Below the pieces are notes generated by a model. It made no database searches, had not been told where the DNA came from, and worked only from the letters and a program-made list of their open reading frames with translations. From the NCBI GenBank assembly GCA_022425505.1, contig JAKMFI010000003.1, positions 1 through 41,355 of the forward strand: a stretch of DNA of 41,355 bases. Direction: 5' to 3'. Below, piece by piece: positions 18,620 to 29,938 of the stretch (position 1 is the first letter of the stretch; every line of letters starts with the position of its first letter). Source of the stretch: Flavobacteriaceae bacterium (GTDB lineage: Bacteria; Bacteroidota; Bacteroidia; Flavobacteriales; Flavobacteriaceae). Both the position numbers and the translations under genes were made by a program.

Positions 18620-19502
18620 TCCTGTTTTATTGGAAGCTTGCCTTGAGGGGTTGGCTCTCAAGGAATCAGGCACTTATGTCGATGTGACTTTTGGCGGCGG
18701 CGGTCACACCAAAGCCATTTTAGATGCGATTGGACGTGACGGAAAGGTGATTGCTTTTGACCAGGATGAAGATGCGATTGAAAATTCATGGGAGGATGAG
18801 CGCTTGATTTTTATTCATCAAAACTTCACCTATCTACAGCGCTTTTTACGATTTCATAAGATTGATAAAGTCGATGGGATTCTTGCAGATTTAGGTGTTT
18901 CCTCTCACCAAATTGACACACCAACTCGCGGGTTTTCTACACGATTCGATGGCCCACTTGATATGCGAATGAGCTCATCGGAGGGAACATCGGCAAAAGA
19001 CGTGATTAATTCTTATACAAAAGAGCAGTTGAGTGATATCTTTTATCAATATGGAGAACTGACGAATGCACGCAAGATCGCCTCAAGGATCGTTGAGCGC
19101 AGAGAAGTAAACCCCATTGAAACGACTTTGGAATTAGCGGACCTGCTTCGCCCACTTGTTCCTGCAAAGATTCAGCACAAAGTATTGGCCCAAATTTTTC
19201 AAGCTCTTCGTATTGAGGTCAATCAAGAGTTGGAAGCCCTAAAATCTCTTCTCGAGCAAAGCGTAGAAGTCCTCAACCATAATGGAAGACTTTGTGTGAT
19301 CAGTTATCACTCTTTAGAAGATCGCCTTGTTAAGCGTTTTATTCAGCATGGCTGCTTTGAAAACGAACCACAAAAAGATGAGTTTGGGCGTTCATACAAG
19401 CCACTCAAAAAGGTGGGAAACATGACGCTGCCAACGGAAATAGAGATTCAAAACAACAAACGTGCACGCAGTGCCAAACTGCGAATAGCTGAGAAAATAT
19501 GA
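18600..19502 (+). CDS. rsmH: 16S rRNA (cytosine1402-N4)-methyltransferase
   Basis: YHNPVLLEACLEGL, YVDVTFGGGGHTKAIL, GILADLGVSSHQIDTPTRGFS. Confidence 0.94.
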   Translation: MTKMYHNPVLLEACLEGLALKESGTYVDVTFGGGGHTKAILDAIGRDGKVIAFDQDEDAIENSWEDERLIFIHQNFTYLQRFLRFHKIDKVDGILADLGVSSHQIDTPTRGFSTRFDGPLDMRMSSSEGTSAKDVINSYTKEQLSDIFYQYGELTNARKIASRIVERREVNPIETTLELADLLRPLVPAKIQHKVLAQIFQALRIEVNQELEALKSLLEQSVEVLNHNGRLCVISYHSLEDRLVKRFIQHGCFENEPQKDEFGRSYKPLKKVGNMTLPTEIEIQNNKRARSAKLRIAEKI

Positions 19503-19807
19503 GACAAAGTATGTTAGAAATTCTTCGAGGTTCTTTCTTGGTGCAGCAAGGTGCCTTACGGAACTGGCGACTCATATTTTTCTTCTTTTTTCTGGCGGGT
19601 GTTATGATTACATCCTCTCACAATATTGACCAAAAGGTGATGCAGATTTCGTCCTTAAACACCGAAATCCAAGCGTTAAAAAGTCAGTTTGCAGAAACGA
19701 GAACCCAAGCCATGTATATGCGTTTGGAAACGGAAGTAAAAAGCAAATTGTCCAAACGTGGATTTGTATCCTCTGTTACCCCACCCACAAAAATCATCAT
19801 TGAATAA
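19499..19807 (+). CDS. FtsL-like small membrane division protein
   Basis: Small ORF between rsmH and ftsI with one N-terminal TM segment (LIFFFFFLAGVMITSS) and a helical tail. Confidence 0.75.
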   Translation: MRQSMLEILRGSFLVQQGALRNWRLIFFFFFLAGVMITSSHNIDQKVMQISSLNTEIQALKSQFAETRTQAMYMRLETEVKSKLSKRGFVSSVTPPTKIIIE

Positions 19808-19812
19808 GACAA

Positions 19813-21672
19813 ATGGAAAAGCAAAAGAGACTGATTTCTAGATTTTCATTTGTGGTGATTGGGCTTTTCCTACTTGGGTTAGGGATTGGGTATAAAATCA
19901 TCCACATCCAGCTTGTAGAAGGAGATTCCTACAAACTTCTCGCTGAAAAGGCAACCGTACAAAACTTTGAAATTCAACCGATTCGCGGAAATATATATGC
20001 GCATGACGGTAGTCTTCTTGCCACTTCAGTACCGAGATATACCATTCATTTTGATGCAGCTACAGTGACTACAAGTCGTTTTGAGAGTTATGTGGATGCG
20101 CTTGCAGACTCACTCGCTTTTCTATTGGGGAATACGCCCAATTATTATCACAACCTTCTCCTTGATGCGCATAAAAAACAGCATCGCTACAAACGTATTG
20201 CAAAGGATCTAAGTTATGGGCAAATGACTCGTTTGCGAACTTTTCCATTGTTTCGATTGGGGGGCGTTCGCGGGGGCTTGATTGTCGAGCGAAAGACCGT
20301 GCGTGAAAGACCTTTAGGAAAAATCGCCGAACGCACCATTGGCTATGAACAAGAGCAGCCAAACGGGAGCTACCTACGCGTTGGGCTTGAAGGAGCTTTT
20401 GGAGATGAATTACGCGGGATTCCTGGGCTACAGCTGCGTCAAAAAATCGCAAATGGAGAATGGAAACCCTTAAGCTATTCATATCTACAAGAACCACAAG
20501 ATGGGTATGATGTACAAACAACACTTGATGTCAACATTCAAGATGTCACTCACAATGCTTTGCTCGGAGCTCTTGAAAATTTTAAAGCCGATCACGGAAC
20601 AGCTGTCGTGATGGAAACCGAAACAGGAGCGATTCGTGCTGTGGCAAACTTGGGTCGAACTAAAGAGGGGAAGTATTACGAAAAACTCAACTATGCTATT
20701 GGGGAGTCTCACGAACCCGGTTCTACCTTCAAGCTGATGGCACTTGTAGCAGCTCTCGAGGACCAAGTTGTCGATACGACGACAGTTTTTGATACGCAAA
20801 ATGGAGAACTGACTTTTTATGGCAAATACAAAGTACGTGATTCTCGTAAAGGGGGCTATGGTAAAATTCCGATTACCGAAATTTTTGAGCGTTCCTCAAA
20901 TACAGGAATGGTACAGGTAATATACAATGAGTACAACACAAAACCAGAGCAATTTGTAAATCGCCTGATGAATATGGGTCTCAGCGAACCGCTAGGATTG
21001 CCTATCGTAGGCGAGGCAAAACCAGTCATCCCACATCCCGACAAAAAAGGGTGGAGTGGGATTTCTCTTCCATGGATGGCTTATGGATATGGGGTGTTAA
21101 TTACACCAATGCAGACGCTCACTTTCTATAACGCCATTGCCAATGACGGCGTCATGGTTAGACCCAGATTTATCGAAGGTACCCAAAACACAAGGAGACA
21201 AATCAAAAAGCAGTCTGAAGTCGAAGTTATCAACCCTTCCATTTGTTCCAAAGAGACGATTGGCAAGGTCAAAAGTATGTTGAAAGGAGTGGTGGAAAAA
21301 CCTTGGGGTACAGCTCATAATATTTACGATCCCAATTTTGCAATCTCTGGAAAAACAGGAACCTGTCAGTTGGACTACAACACGGACGAGGTACAATACG
21401 TTGCGAGTTTTGTAGGGTATTTTCCTTCAGACCAACCAAAATACTCATGCATAGTGGTCATTCACCGCCCTGATAAAGAAAAAGGATATTTCGGAAATCA
21501 GGTAGCTGCCCCAGTTTTCCAAACAATTGCTCACAAGCTATACAGCTCAATTCCAAGAGAAACCAAGCTCAGCCGAGATCGCTATTTGGAAATCACGGGT
21601 AATAAGAGTGAGACCAACCAAAGCGTGGTCGAAGCCGATGTCAAACTCACCAAAACACAAAAGAAATCCTGA
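19813..21672 (+). CDS. ftsI: Peptidoglycan transpeptidase, class B PBP (FtsI/PBP3-like)
   Basis: Signal anchor; EPGSTFKLMALVAAL (SxxK), RSSNTGM (SxN), SGKTGTCQLD (KTG). Confidence 0.92.
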   Translation: MEKQKRLISRFSFVVIGLFLLGLGIGYKIIHIQLVEGDSYKLLAEKATVQNFEIQPIRGNIYAHDGSLLATSVPRYTIHFDAATVTTSRFESYVDALADSLAFLLGNTPNYYHNLLLDAHKKQHRYKRIAKDLSYGQMTRLRTFPLFRLGGVRGGLIVERKTVRERPLGKIAERTIGYEQEQPNGSYLRVGLEGAFGDELRGIPGLQLRQKIANGEWKPLSYSYLQEPQDGYDVQTTLDVNIQDVTHNALLGALENFKADHGTAVVMETETGAIRAVANLGRTKEGKYYEKLNYAIGESHEPGSTFKLMALVAALEDQVVDTTTVFDTQNGELTFYGKYKVRDSRKGGYGKIPITEIFERSSNTGMVQVIYNEYNTKPEQFVNRLMNMGLSEPLGLPIVGEAKPVIPHPDKKGWSGISLPWMAYGYGVLITPMQTLTFYNAIANDGVMVRPRFIEGTQNTRRQIKKQSEVEVINPSICSKETIGKVKSMLKGVVEKPWGTAHNIYDPNFAISGKTGTCQLDYNTDEVQYVASFVGYFPSDQPKYSCIVVIHRPDKEKGYFGNQVAAPVFQTIAHKLYSSIPRETKLSRDRYLEITGNKSETNQSVVEADVKLTKTQKKS

Positions 21673-23129
21673 TGCAACTCAAAGAATTACTTTTTGGCGT
21701 ATCCATAGAGTCTGTTTTTGGGATCACATCCGTTTCGATTGATTATGTGACTGCAGACTCTCGTCAGGTCGAACCCAATACATTGTTTGTTGCCATTCGT
21801 GGAGAGTTTCACGATGGGCATCAACACATCGATGATGCTGTAAAGAAGGGTGCTATCGCAATCCTATGCGAAGAATTACCCAAAAAGCAAGTGGAAGGAA
21901 TTACCTATGTGCAAACCTTCCAATCCCGAAGTGCCTATGCTGTGATCGCGTCTAATTATCACAATCGACCTTCTGCCAAACTCAGTCTTATAGGTGTAAC
22001 AGGAACCAACGGCAAAACATCGATTGTTCAATTATTGTTTGAGGTATTCCAGCACTTAGGGTTTTCAGTTGGGAAATTATCCACCATTGCCAACGCCATC
22101 AACGAGCATCACTATCCAGCAACACACACAACACCTGACCCTATGGAGATCAATTCCTTTTTGGCAAAAATGGTCGAAGCGGACGTTTCGTATTGCTTTA
22201 TGGAAGTTTCGTCTCATGGGATCGACCAGCATCGTATAGATGGGCTTCATTTTACAGGTGGGATCTTCACCAACCTTACGCATGATCACCTCGACTATCA
22301 CAAGACTTTTGAAAGCTATAGAGATACCAAAAAGAAGTTTTTTGACAAACTGCCAGCAACCGCTTTTGCACTGAGCAATCACGATGATAAGAATGGAAAG
22401 TATATGTTGCAAAATTGCGCTGCAAAGCAGCATTCCTATGCGTTAAAGAACACAGCTGAATTTAAAGCGAAAATCCTTGAGCATGACTTTTCGGGAATGC
22501 AACTTCGGATAGACGGTAAAGAAACATGGGTGGCATTGGTTGGTGACTTCAACGCATCGAATATGTTGGCGGTATACGCTTGCACACAGCTACTGGGAGA
22601 GAACGCTGACCAGAGTCTAAGTGCTTTGAGTGTGGTAGAGCCCGTATCGGGACGGTTTAATGTTGTCAGTGGAGGGCATCCAGTCCGAGCGATTGTTGAT
22701 TATGCGCATACGCCAGATGCATTAAATCACGTACTGGAGACAATCAACAAAATTAGGACTGGAAATGAGATGTTGATCACCGTTTTTGGTTGTGGTGGAG
22801 ATCGGGATAAGGCAAAGCGTCCACTCATGGGACGGATTGCTTCAACATTAAGCGATAAGGTGATTTTTACTTCTGATAATCCGCGCAATGAAGACCCTGA
22901 AAAGATTATTGAGCAGATCGAATCGGGTGTACCAGCAAAACATTTTAAAAAATACATCAGTATCTCAAGCCGATTACAAGCGATAAAAACTGCTTGTCAG
23001 CTTGCCCATAAAGGGGATATCATTTTGGTGGCAGGGAAAGGTCATGAAACTTATCAAGACATTAAAGGTGAGCGTTTGGATTTTGACGACGCTAAGGAGT
23101 TAAAACAACATTTACAAAACAAGAACTAA
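21672..23129 (+). CDS. murE: UDP-N-acetylmuramoyl-L-alanyl-D-glutamate ligase (MurE)
   Basis: [48 protein letters not shown]. Confidence 0.93.
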   Translation: MQLKELLFGVSIESVFGITSVSIDYVTADSRQVEPNTLFVAIRGEFHDGHQHIDDAVKKGAIAILCEELPKKQVEGITYVQTFQSRSAYAVIASNYHNRPSAKLSLIGVTGTNGKTSIVQLLFEVFQHLGFSVGKLSTIANAINEHHYPATHTTPDPMEINSFLAKMVEADVSYCFMEVSSHGIDQHRIDGLHFTGGIFTNLTHDHLDYHKTFESYRDTKKKFFDKLPATAFALSNHDDKNGKYMLQNCAAKQHSYALKNTAEFKAKILEHDFSGMQLRIDGKETWVALVGDFNASNMLAVYACTQLLGENADQSLSALSVVEPVSGRFNVVSGGHPVRAIVDYAHTPDALNHVLETINKIRTGNEMLITVFGCGGDRDKAKRPLMGRIASTLSDKVIFTSDNPRNEDPEKIIEQIESGVPAKHFKKYISISSRLQAIKTACQLAHKGDIILVAGKGHETYQDIKGERLDFDDAKELKQHLQNKN

Positions 23130-24325
23130 TGCTATACTATCTGTTTGAATATTTAGAACAAGAATTCCAGTTTCCAGGAGCTAGTTTATTCCAGTTCATC
23201 AGTTTTCGAGCATCCATAGCAATCATCTTTTCGCTACTTGTCTCTTTGATTTTTGGGAAACAAATCATACAGCTCTTACAACGCAATCAAATGGGGGAGA
23301 GTATCCGAGATCTAGGCCTGGAAGGTCAAAAAGAAAAAGCTGGCACGCCGACTATGGGAGGTCTCATAATCATTCTGGCAACCCTTGTGCCCGTATTGTT
23401 GTTTGCCAAACTCGACAACATCTACATTCTTCTTCTCATCATCACGACGATTTGGATGGGAAGCATCGGATTTATAGATGATTACATCAAGATTAAGCGA
23501 AAAAATAAAGAAGGTCTTAAAGGAAGGTTTAAAATCATTGGTCAAGTTGGTTTGGGTCTTATTGTCGGGATTACGCTTTACTTCCATCCTGATGTGACCA
23601 TAAGAGAAAACGCTACACTAGGACAAGAGATTGTTGTCAATGAAAAATCGACAAAAACCACAATTCCATTATTGAAAAACAATGAATTTGATTATGCCGA
23701 AGTGATTACTTGGATTGACGAATCCTGGTCTGTGTATGCTTGGTTGGTTTTTATTCCGTTTGTGATCTTTATTGTGACGGCGGTTTCAAATGGCGCAAAC
23801 CTCACCGATGGCATAGACGGATTAGCCGCAGGAACAGCAACCCTAATCGTATTGGTATTGGGGGTTTTTGCATGGGTTTCGGGCAACATTATTTTCTCAG
23901 ATTACCTCAACGTCATGTATATCCCCGATGTGAGTGAACTCGTGATTTTTATCGCGGCATTTGCTGGGGGTCTGGTCGGATTTTTATGGTACAACACCTA
24001 TCCAGCTCAAGTGTTTATGGGTGATACAGGAAGCTTGACCATTGGCGGTATTATTGCCGTTCTCGCACTTTCGGTTCGAAAAGAATTGCTTATTCCTATC
24101 CTGTGCGGTGTTTTCTTCATCGAAAGCTTGTCAGTTATCCTTCAAGTAGGGTATTTCAAGTACACCAAAAAGAAAACAGGAGTTGGAAAACGAATTTTCT
24201 TGATGGCACCTGTCCATCATCATTTCCAAAAACAAGGATATCACGAGAGTAAAATCGTGACTCGTTTATGGATAATCACCATCGCTCTTGCGATCATTTC
24301 ACTTGTAACCTTAAAAATCAGATAG
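23129..24325 (+). CDS. mraY: Phospho-N-acetylmuramoyl-pentapeptide-transferase
   Basis: [48 protein letters not shown]. Confidence 0.94.
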   Translation: MLYYLFEYLEQEFQFPGASLFQFISFRASIAIIFSLLVSLIFGKQIIQLLQRNQMGESIRDLGLEGQKEKAGTPTMGGLIIILATLVPVLLFAKLDNIYILLLIITTIWMGSIGFIDDYIKIKRKNKEGLKGRFKIIGQVGLGLIVGITLYFHPDVTIRENATLGQEIVVNEKSTKTTIPLLKNNEFDYAEVITWIDESWSVYAWLVFIPFVIFIVTAVSNGANLTDGIDGLAAGTATLIVLVLGVFAWVSGNIIFSDYLNVMYIPDVSELVIFIAAFAGGLVGFLWYNTYPAQVFMGDTGSLTIGGIIAVLALSVRKELLIPILCGVFFIESLSVILQVGYFKYTKKKTGVGKRIFLMAPVHHHFQKQGYHESKIVTRLWIITIALAIISLVTLKIR

Positions 24326-24328
24326 CCA

Positions 24329-25630
24329 ATGTCAAAAAATATGATTGTATTGGGTGGAGGAGAGAGCGGAGTTGGCGCAGCACTTCTTGGTCAGCACCTT
24401 GGCTATCATGTCTTTTTGAGCGATAAAGGGGCAATTGGTGAGTCCTACCAAAAAGAATTGGATGATCATCATATAGAATGGGAACAAGGACAACACACTT
24501 CCGAACGGATTACAAGAGCCGATTTGGTTGTAAAAAGCCCAGGGATTCCCCCAAATGTACCAATAGTCGAAGAAATCAGGTCTGCTGAGATTCCCTTGCT
24601 TTCAGAAATTGAATTTGCTTCACTACACACAGATGCGGAGCTGATCGGTATCACAGGTACAAATGGAAAGACGACTACGGCCATGCTTACGCATCACTTA
24701 CTTGCATCGGCAGGAAAGTCTGTCGCGCTTGCTGGGAATATTGGGTCAAGCTTTGCCAAAGCAGTAACGACAAGTTCGCCCGATTACTGGGTACTTGAAC
24801 TCAGTAGTTTTCAATTGGAGGACATCGATTCCTTCCACCCGCGATATGCTGTGATGACCAATCTCACCCCCGACCATTTAGATCGCTATGAAAACAGTTT
24901 TGAGCGATATGTTGACGCCAAGTTTTGCATGTTGAAAAACCAAACGATTGAAGACTATTTCATCTATGATGACACAGATGATGAAATCAAGTTGGCAATC
25001 GAACGACACAAGCCCAAATCGCAATGCATACCCTATACAGATAAAACAATAAAACACGAACGATTTAATACAACCGATATGATTAGGATTGACAATCCCT
25101 CGTTGGAGGGAATTCACAATGCCAAAAATGCAATGGCAGCAGCGACCATTGCCCAGTTGGTCAACATTCGCAAACAAACCATAAGGGAGAGTTTGCGAAC
25201 CTTTCAAGGCGCTCCGCACCGATTGGAGAAGGTGCTGCGTATTCTAAAAGTAGATTATATAAATGATTCCAAAGCAACAAATGTCAATGCAACATACTAT
25301 GCGCTCAACAGTATGACACGCCCAACAATTTGGATTGTAGGTGGTGTTGACAAAGGCAATGACTACGCCAAACTCATGCCTTTGGTTCGTAAAAATGTAA
25401 AGGCCATTATTTGCCTTGGGCTTGACAATGAAAAAATCATCGATTGTTTCTCTCCAGTTGTAAACCTTTTGGTGGAAGCAGGGTCGATGTCTGAAGCTGT
25501 TCAGGCATCCTATGACTTGGCAAAGCAGGGAGATGCGGTATTGTTGTCACCAGCTTGTGCAAGCTTTGATCTTTTTGAAAACTACGAAGATCGGGGAGAT
25601 CAATTTAAACAGCTCGTTCGTCAACTGTAA
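24329..25630 (+). CDS. murD: UDP-N-acetylmuramoylalanine-D-glutamate ligase
   Basis: VLGGGESGVGAA, GITGTNGKTTTAMLTHHLL, NDSKATNVNATYYAL. Confidence 0.93.
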   Translation: MSKNMIVLGGGESGVGAALLGQHLGYHVFLSDKGAIGESYQKELDDHHIEWEQGQHTSERITRADLVVKSPGIPPNVPIVEEIRSAEIPLLSEIEFASLHTDAELIGITGTNGKTTTAMLTHHLLASAGKSVALAGNIGSSFAKAVTTSSPDYWVLELSSFQLEDIDSFHPRYAVMTNLTPDHLDRYENSFERYVDAKFCMLKNQTIEDYFIYDDTDDEIKLAIERHKPKSQCIPYTDKTIKHERFNTTDMIRIDNPSLEGIHNAKNAMAAATIAQLVNIRKQTIRESLRTFQGAPHRLEKVLRILKVDYINDSKATNVNATYYALNSMTRPTIWIVGGVDKGNDYAKLMPLVRKNVKAIICLGLDNEKIIDCFSPVVNLLVEAGSMSEAVQASYDLAKQGDAVLLSPACASFDLFENYEDRGDQFKQLVRQL

Positions 25631-25633
25631 TTT

Positions 25634-26815
25634 ATGCGTTTTATCACAAAACATATCCACGGAGATCGCGCCATATGGGCTATTGTAGCCCTGTTGTCTG
25701 TGTTTTCATTTTTACCTGTTTATAGCGCAAGCTCCAACCTGGTATATGTTTTAGGGATTGGCTCTGTTACTGGTCATTTGATCAAGCATGTTGCCATTGT
25801 CTTGATTGGAATTAGTATTATGTATGCGACACACCGTATTCCATTCAAATACTTTAGCGGATTGTCTGTCATTGCGCTGCCTATTGTTTGGGTTTTGTTG
25901 GTCTACACCGCCCTGCAAGGCAATATGATAGATGGAGCAAATGCAAGTCGTTGGATCAAAATTCCAATCCTTGGCTTGTCTTTTCAAACATCAACATTAG
26001 CTTCGGTTGTGCTGATGGTGTATGTGGCTCGTTACCTCTCAATCAATAAAGATAAAGACATTCATTTTTGGCGAAGTTTGCTCGTTCTATGGCTGCCTGT
26101 CTTGTTGGTGATTGCGACCATCTTACCAGCAAACCTATCAACGGCAGCTTTATTGGTTGCTTTGGTGTTTGTGTTGGCATTTATTGGGGGCTATCCTAAA
26201 AAATATCTGTTGTTGATGTTGGGTACTGCTGCGGTCTTTCTAGCCTTGTTTATCATGACAGCAAAAGCATATCCAGATGCTTTCCCCAACCGCGTCGATA
26301 CATGGTTGAGTCGAATTGAAAGTTTTACGGGAGATGGTGATGCAAATACCAACTACCAAGTGCAACGTGCCAAAACTGCAATTGCTACTGGCGGTGTCCT
26401 TGGAAAAGGAGCTGGTAAAAGTGTGATGAAAAACTTATTACCCCAAAGCACATCTGATTTTATTTATGCCATTATCACTGAGGAGTACGGTATGGCTGGC
26501 GGCTTGAGTTTGTTGTTTTTATACCTGCTGCTTCTGTTCCGTATTTTCATGAGTGTATATAAAACAGAACACTTTTTTGGCCAACTTCTAATCGTAGGAG
26601 TTGGACTTCCGATCATTATGCAGTCTTTGGTGAATATGGGTGTTGCCGTTTCGATATTTCCCGTAACTGGGCAACCTCTACCATTGATTAGCAGTGGTGG
26701 AACTTCCATATGGATGACATTTCTTGCACTCGGTATTGTTCAGAGTGTGACTGCAGGCCGCATGGTAGAGAGCGACGAAAAAAACCCTTTAGCAATTTTG
26801 AGTGAAGCAGTTTAA
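25634..26815 (+). CDS. ftsW: SEDS-family glycosyltransferase FtsW
   Basis: Polytopic; GNMIDGANASRWIKI, YQVQRAKTAIATGGVLGKG, DFIYAIITEEYGM, PLPLISSGGTS. Confidence 0.93.
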   Translation: MRFITKHIHGDRAIWAIVALLSVFSFLPVYSASSNLVYVLGIGSVTGHLIKHVAIVLIGISIMYATHRIPFKYFSGLSVIALPIVWVLLVYTALQGNMIDGANASRWIKIPILGLSFQTSTLASVVLMVYVARYLSINKDKDIHFWRSLLVLWLPVLLVIATILPANLSTAALLVALVFVLAFIGGYPKKYLLLMLGTAAVFLALFIMTAKAYPDAFPNRVDTWLSRIESFTGDGDANTNYQVQRAKTAIATGGVLGKGAGKSVMKNLLPQSTSDFIYAIITEEYGMAGGLSLLFLYLLLLFRIFMSVYKTEHFFGQLLIVGVGLPIIMQSLVNMGVAVSIFPVTGQPLPLISSGGTSIWMTFLALGIVQSVTAGRMVESDEKNPLAILSEAV

Positions 26816-27893
26816 AACCATATTGTCTGGCGGAGGAACAGGGGGCCACATCTTCCCTGCACTAGCGATTGCCAACGCGATAAAAAGCGACAATGGCTCT
26901 GCTGAGATTTTATTTGTCGGTGCAAGTCAACGTATGGAAATGAAACGTGTTCCCAAAGCTGGTTTTCCAATCAAAGGGCTTTGGATATCAGGGATTCAGC
27001 GTAAGCTTTCAGTTCAAAATCTATTGTTTCCTCTCAAGTTAATTGTGAGCTTGTGGCGTTCCTATTTTATTTTAAAGCGATTTCAACCAAAGGTTGTTAT
27101 TGGTACTGGGGGCTTTGCGAGCGGTCCATTGTTATATATGGCCACAAGAATGAATATTCCATCACTCATTCAAGAGCAAAACGCTCTACCTGGGATAACC
27201 AACCGATTACTTGGCAAATATGTACAACGAGTATGTATCGCTCATGCGGAAGCAGAAAGATTTTTTCCGAAGCATAAGACAGAGCTAACAGGAAACCCTT
27301 TGCGATCGGAGTTGATCCAACTGAACATCAGCCCCGAAGAAGCAAAAAAGAAGATGGGGTTATCACAAAAGAAAACAACCCTGCTAGTTGTCGGTGGAAG
27401 TCTAGGCGCAAGACGAATAAATCAGCTTATGGCCAATCACCATGGAAGACTATCTGAGATGGGGGTTCAAATTGTGTGGCAATGCGGTTCGCTTTACGAA
27501 AAAGAATATGTGCCACTACAAACATCATATGTTCACATCACGCCATTTATTGATGATATGGCAGTGGCTTATGCGGCGGCTGATGTGATTGTTTCACGAG
27601 CAGGGGCACTTGCCGTTTCGGAGCTTTGTCAGGTCGGAAAAGCGGTTTTGTTTATCCCATCACCCAACGTGGCAGAAAACCATCAATATAAAAATGCACT
27701 TGCCATAGCCAATAAGGATGCAGCTTTGGTCATCGAAGAAAATGAACTGGATCAAAAATTCCAAACCCAACTAGGTGTTCTTCTTTCTGATAAAAAGAAG
27801 AGAGAAACCCTGGGAAAAAACATTAAAAACTTGGCAAAACCAGGTGCTACTCAATCGATTGTCAAACAAATTAAATCCCTTGTCAATGATTAA
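26802..27893 (+). CDS. murG: Undecaprenyl-PP-MurNAc-pentapeptide GlcNAc transferase
   Basis: LSGGGTGGHIFPALAIA, GTGGFASGPLLYMA, LVVGGSLGARRINQ. Confidence 0.94.
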   Translation: MKQFKTILSGGGTGGHIFPALAIANAIKSDNGSAEILFVGASQRMEMKRVPKAGFPIKGLWISGIQRKLSVQNLLFPLKLIVSLWRSYFILKRFQPKVVIGTGGFASGPLLYMATRMNIPSLIQEQNALPGITNRLLGKYVQRVCIAHAEAERFFPKHKTELTGNPLRSELIQLNISPEEAKKKMGLSQKKTTLLVVGGSLGARRINQLMANHHGRLSEMGVQIVWQCGSLYEKEYVPLQTSYVHITPFIDDMAVAYAAADVIVSRAGALAVSELCQVGKAVLFIPSPNVAENHQYKNALAIANKDAALVIEENELDQKFQTQLGVLLSDKKKRETLGKNIKNLAKPGATQSIVKQIKSLVND

Positions 27894-29232
27894 GCAACAG
27901 CTGTATTTCTTGGGGATTGGCGGAATCGGAATGTCCGCATTGGCACAGTATTTTATTCAGCAAGGGCATGAGGTATATGGGTATGACCGAATCGAAACAG
28001 AGATTACCGACAAGCTCATTCAAATCGGTGCAAAGGTGCATACAGATGACGGTGTTGATCGAATTCCATTAGTGTGTAAGAAGAGCGCCAACACGACTGT
28101 TGTATTTACCCCTGCAATCCCACAAAACTCTCCACAACTCAAGTTTTTCAAAGCAAATGGGTTTGATGTTTTTAAGCGTTCTGAAGTTCTTGGCGAATTG
28201 AGCAAAGGTCTACACTGCTTGGCTGTAGGAGGAACTCATGGCAAAACCACAACATCCTCAATTCTGGCACATCTACTTCGAGAAAATGGAAAAAAAATCA
28301 CTGCGTTTTTGGGTGGAATTTCATCTAATTTTGACTCCAACTTTATCTGCGAAGGCAACGAATATATGGTGGTAGAGGCAGATGAATTTGACCGTTCCTT
28401 TTTAACGCTTCACCCCAATCTTCTCTGTATCACGTCAATGGATGCAGACCATTTGGACATTTACCAGAACGTGGAGAATATCGAAACGAGTTTTCAATCC
28501 TTTGCCGCTTTAGTTTCAAATCCAAACCAATGTTGGGTTCGAGAAGGACTTGACGTTTCAGGGGTTACATTTGGCACGAGCAAACACGCAGAGGTTCGGG
28601 TCGAACATGTCAGAGTCGAAAATGGTCATTACGTTTTTGATTTTCACAGTAAAGATCAAATCTTAAAGAATCTTCAGCTTCGTCTTCCTGGGAAACATAA
28701 TTTGATGAATGCCACAGTAGCCATCGCAATGGCATTGTCTGTTGGTTGTGATCCGCAGTCAATTGCGACGGCCTTGCAGCATTTTCGAGGTGTTGATCGC
28801 CGATTTAGCGTTCGGATCGAGGAACCCGCGGTGGTGATCGATGACTACGCTCATCATCCAACTGAAATCAACCAAATGGCGGATGCGGTCAAGCAGTTTT
28901 ACCCTTCTGTCAAACGACTCGCAGTGTTTCAGCCTCACTTGTTTAGCAGGACGAGGGATTTTTGCGAGGGTTTTGCGGAGAGTTTGTCTCAGTTTGACCA
29001 TACCATATTGCTCGATATCTATCCAGCACGTGAGTTGCCGATCCCAGGGATTACCAGTCAATCCATACTTGAAATGATGAGTGGATCGGTTGAAATTGTA
29101 TCCAAAAGTCAATTGCCAGAAAAGGTAGCTGATGCTGGTGCAGACGTTGTTGTGGTTATGGGTGCAGGCGATATTGCTGATGAGGTGCAACCAATTGTAG
29201 AACATCTAAAACGAACGTCCTATGTGGGTTAG
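27886..29232 (+). CDS. murC: UDP-N-acetylmuramate-L-alanine ligase (ORF open from 27775)
   Basis: YFLGIGGIGMSALAQYF, GGTHGKTTTSSILAHLL, DDYAHHPTEI. Confidence 0.94.
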   Translation: MIKQQLYFLGIGGIGMSALAQYFIQQGHEVYGYDRIETEITDKLIQIGAKVHTDDGVDRIPLVCKKSANTTVVFTPAIPQNSPQLKFFKANGFDVFKRSEVLGELSKGLHCLAVGGTHGKTTTSSILAHLLRENGKKITAFLGGISSNFDSNFICEGNEYMVVEADEFDRSFLTLHPNLLCITSMDADHLDIYQNVENIETSFQSFAALVSNPNQCWVREGLDVSGVTFGTSKHAEVRVEHVRVENGHYVFDFHSKDQILKNLQLRLPGKHNLMNATVAIAMALSVGCDPQSIATALQHFRGVDRRFSVRIEEPAVVIDDYAHHPTEINQMADAVKQFYPSVKRLAVFQPHLFSRTRDFCEGFAESLSQFDHTILLDIYPARELPIPGITSQSILEMMSGSVEIVSKSQLPEKVADAGADVVVVMGAGDIADEVQPIVEHLKRTSYVG

Positions 29233-29938
29233 AGTGATGTCATTTTCTTTTTGGATTGTGCTCTCAATCGCTATGATTGTGCTGTCTTCGCACCGAAATT
29301 CTGCGAGGTCAATACAAGGATTTCATGTGCACATTGATGAGAATTACCCACAGATGATCTCAAAAGATTCGGTTGATAACATGTTGAAACTTGTTTTCAA
29401 AGACTCGACGAGTAAACAAAAATCTGAAATACATTTAAAGCGTCTTGAGTTGCAACTTGCTCAAAACGATTTAATCAAAAAAACAGAAGCATTTTTAACG
29501 TTGGACGACGTTCTTCACATAAAAGTCCTACCGAGGATTCCAGTGGCTCGTGTAAAAGGTAAATCAGAATTTTATCTTGACTCCGAGGGCAGGCATATTC
29601 CGCTTTCACCCACTCACGATTGGGAGGTGCCAACAATTGTCAACGATCCCGATGTCGATCGATACGAAGCCCTCTCTGTCCTCTCCATTGCGATTGCTCA
29701 AGACGGTTTTTTAGCATCGCATATCGGAGACATCCAAGACCATGGAGACGAGATGTCTATGCATGTGATTGATCAGAATTACCAGATCAAGATCAAGTCG
29801 GTGGATGATATTCAATCAAAATTTAAAAAATATAAAGCTTTTTATGCTGTAGCCACAGATCAAGGTATGATTGGAGACTACAGGGAAGTCGCATTAGATT
29901 ATAGCAACCAAATCATTTGTAAAAGAAACACGTTATGA
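29222..29938 (+). CDS. ftsQ: Cell division protein FtsQ-like
   Basis: Between murC and ftsA; N-terminal TM segment then GFHVHIDENYPQMIS / LPRIPVARV POTRA-like region. Confidence 0.78.
   Translation: MWVRVMSFSFWIVLSIAMIVLSSHRNSARSIQGFHVHIDENYPQMISKDSVDNMLKLVFKDSTSKQKSEIHLKRLELQLAQNDLIKKTEAFLTLDDVLHIKVLPRIPVARVKGKSEFYLDSEGRHIPLSPTHDWEVPTIVNDPDVDRYEALSVLSIAIAQDGFLASHIGDIQDHGDEMSMHVIDQNYQIKIKSVDDIQSKFKKYKAFYAVATDQGMIGDYREVALDYSNQIICKRNTL

Noticed and set aside
20069-20524. 151-aa minus-strand ORF antisense to ftsI
   Set aside because: Opposite a conserved PBP frame with no independent start context or motif.
28759-29205. 148-aa minus-strand ORF antisense to murC
   Set aside because: Opposite a strongly conserved murC frame; composition looks like an antisense shadow.
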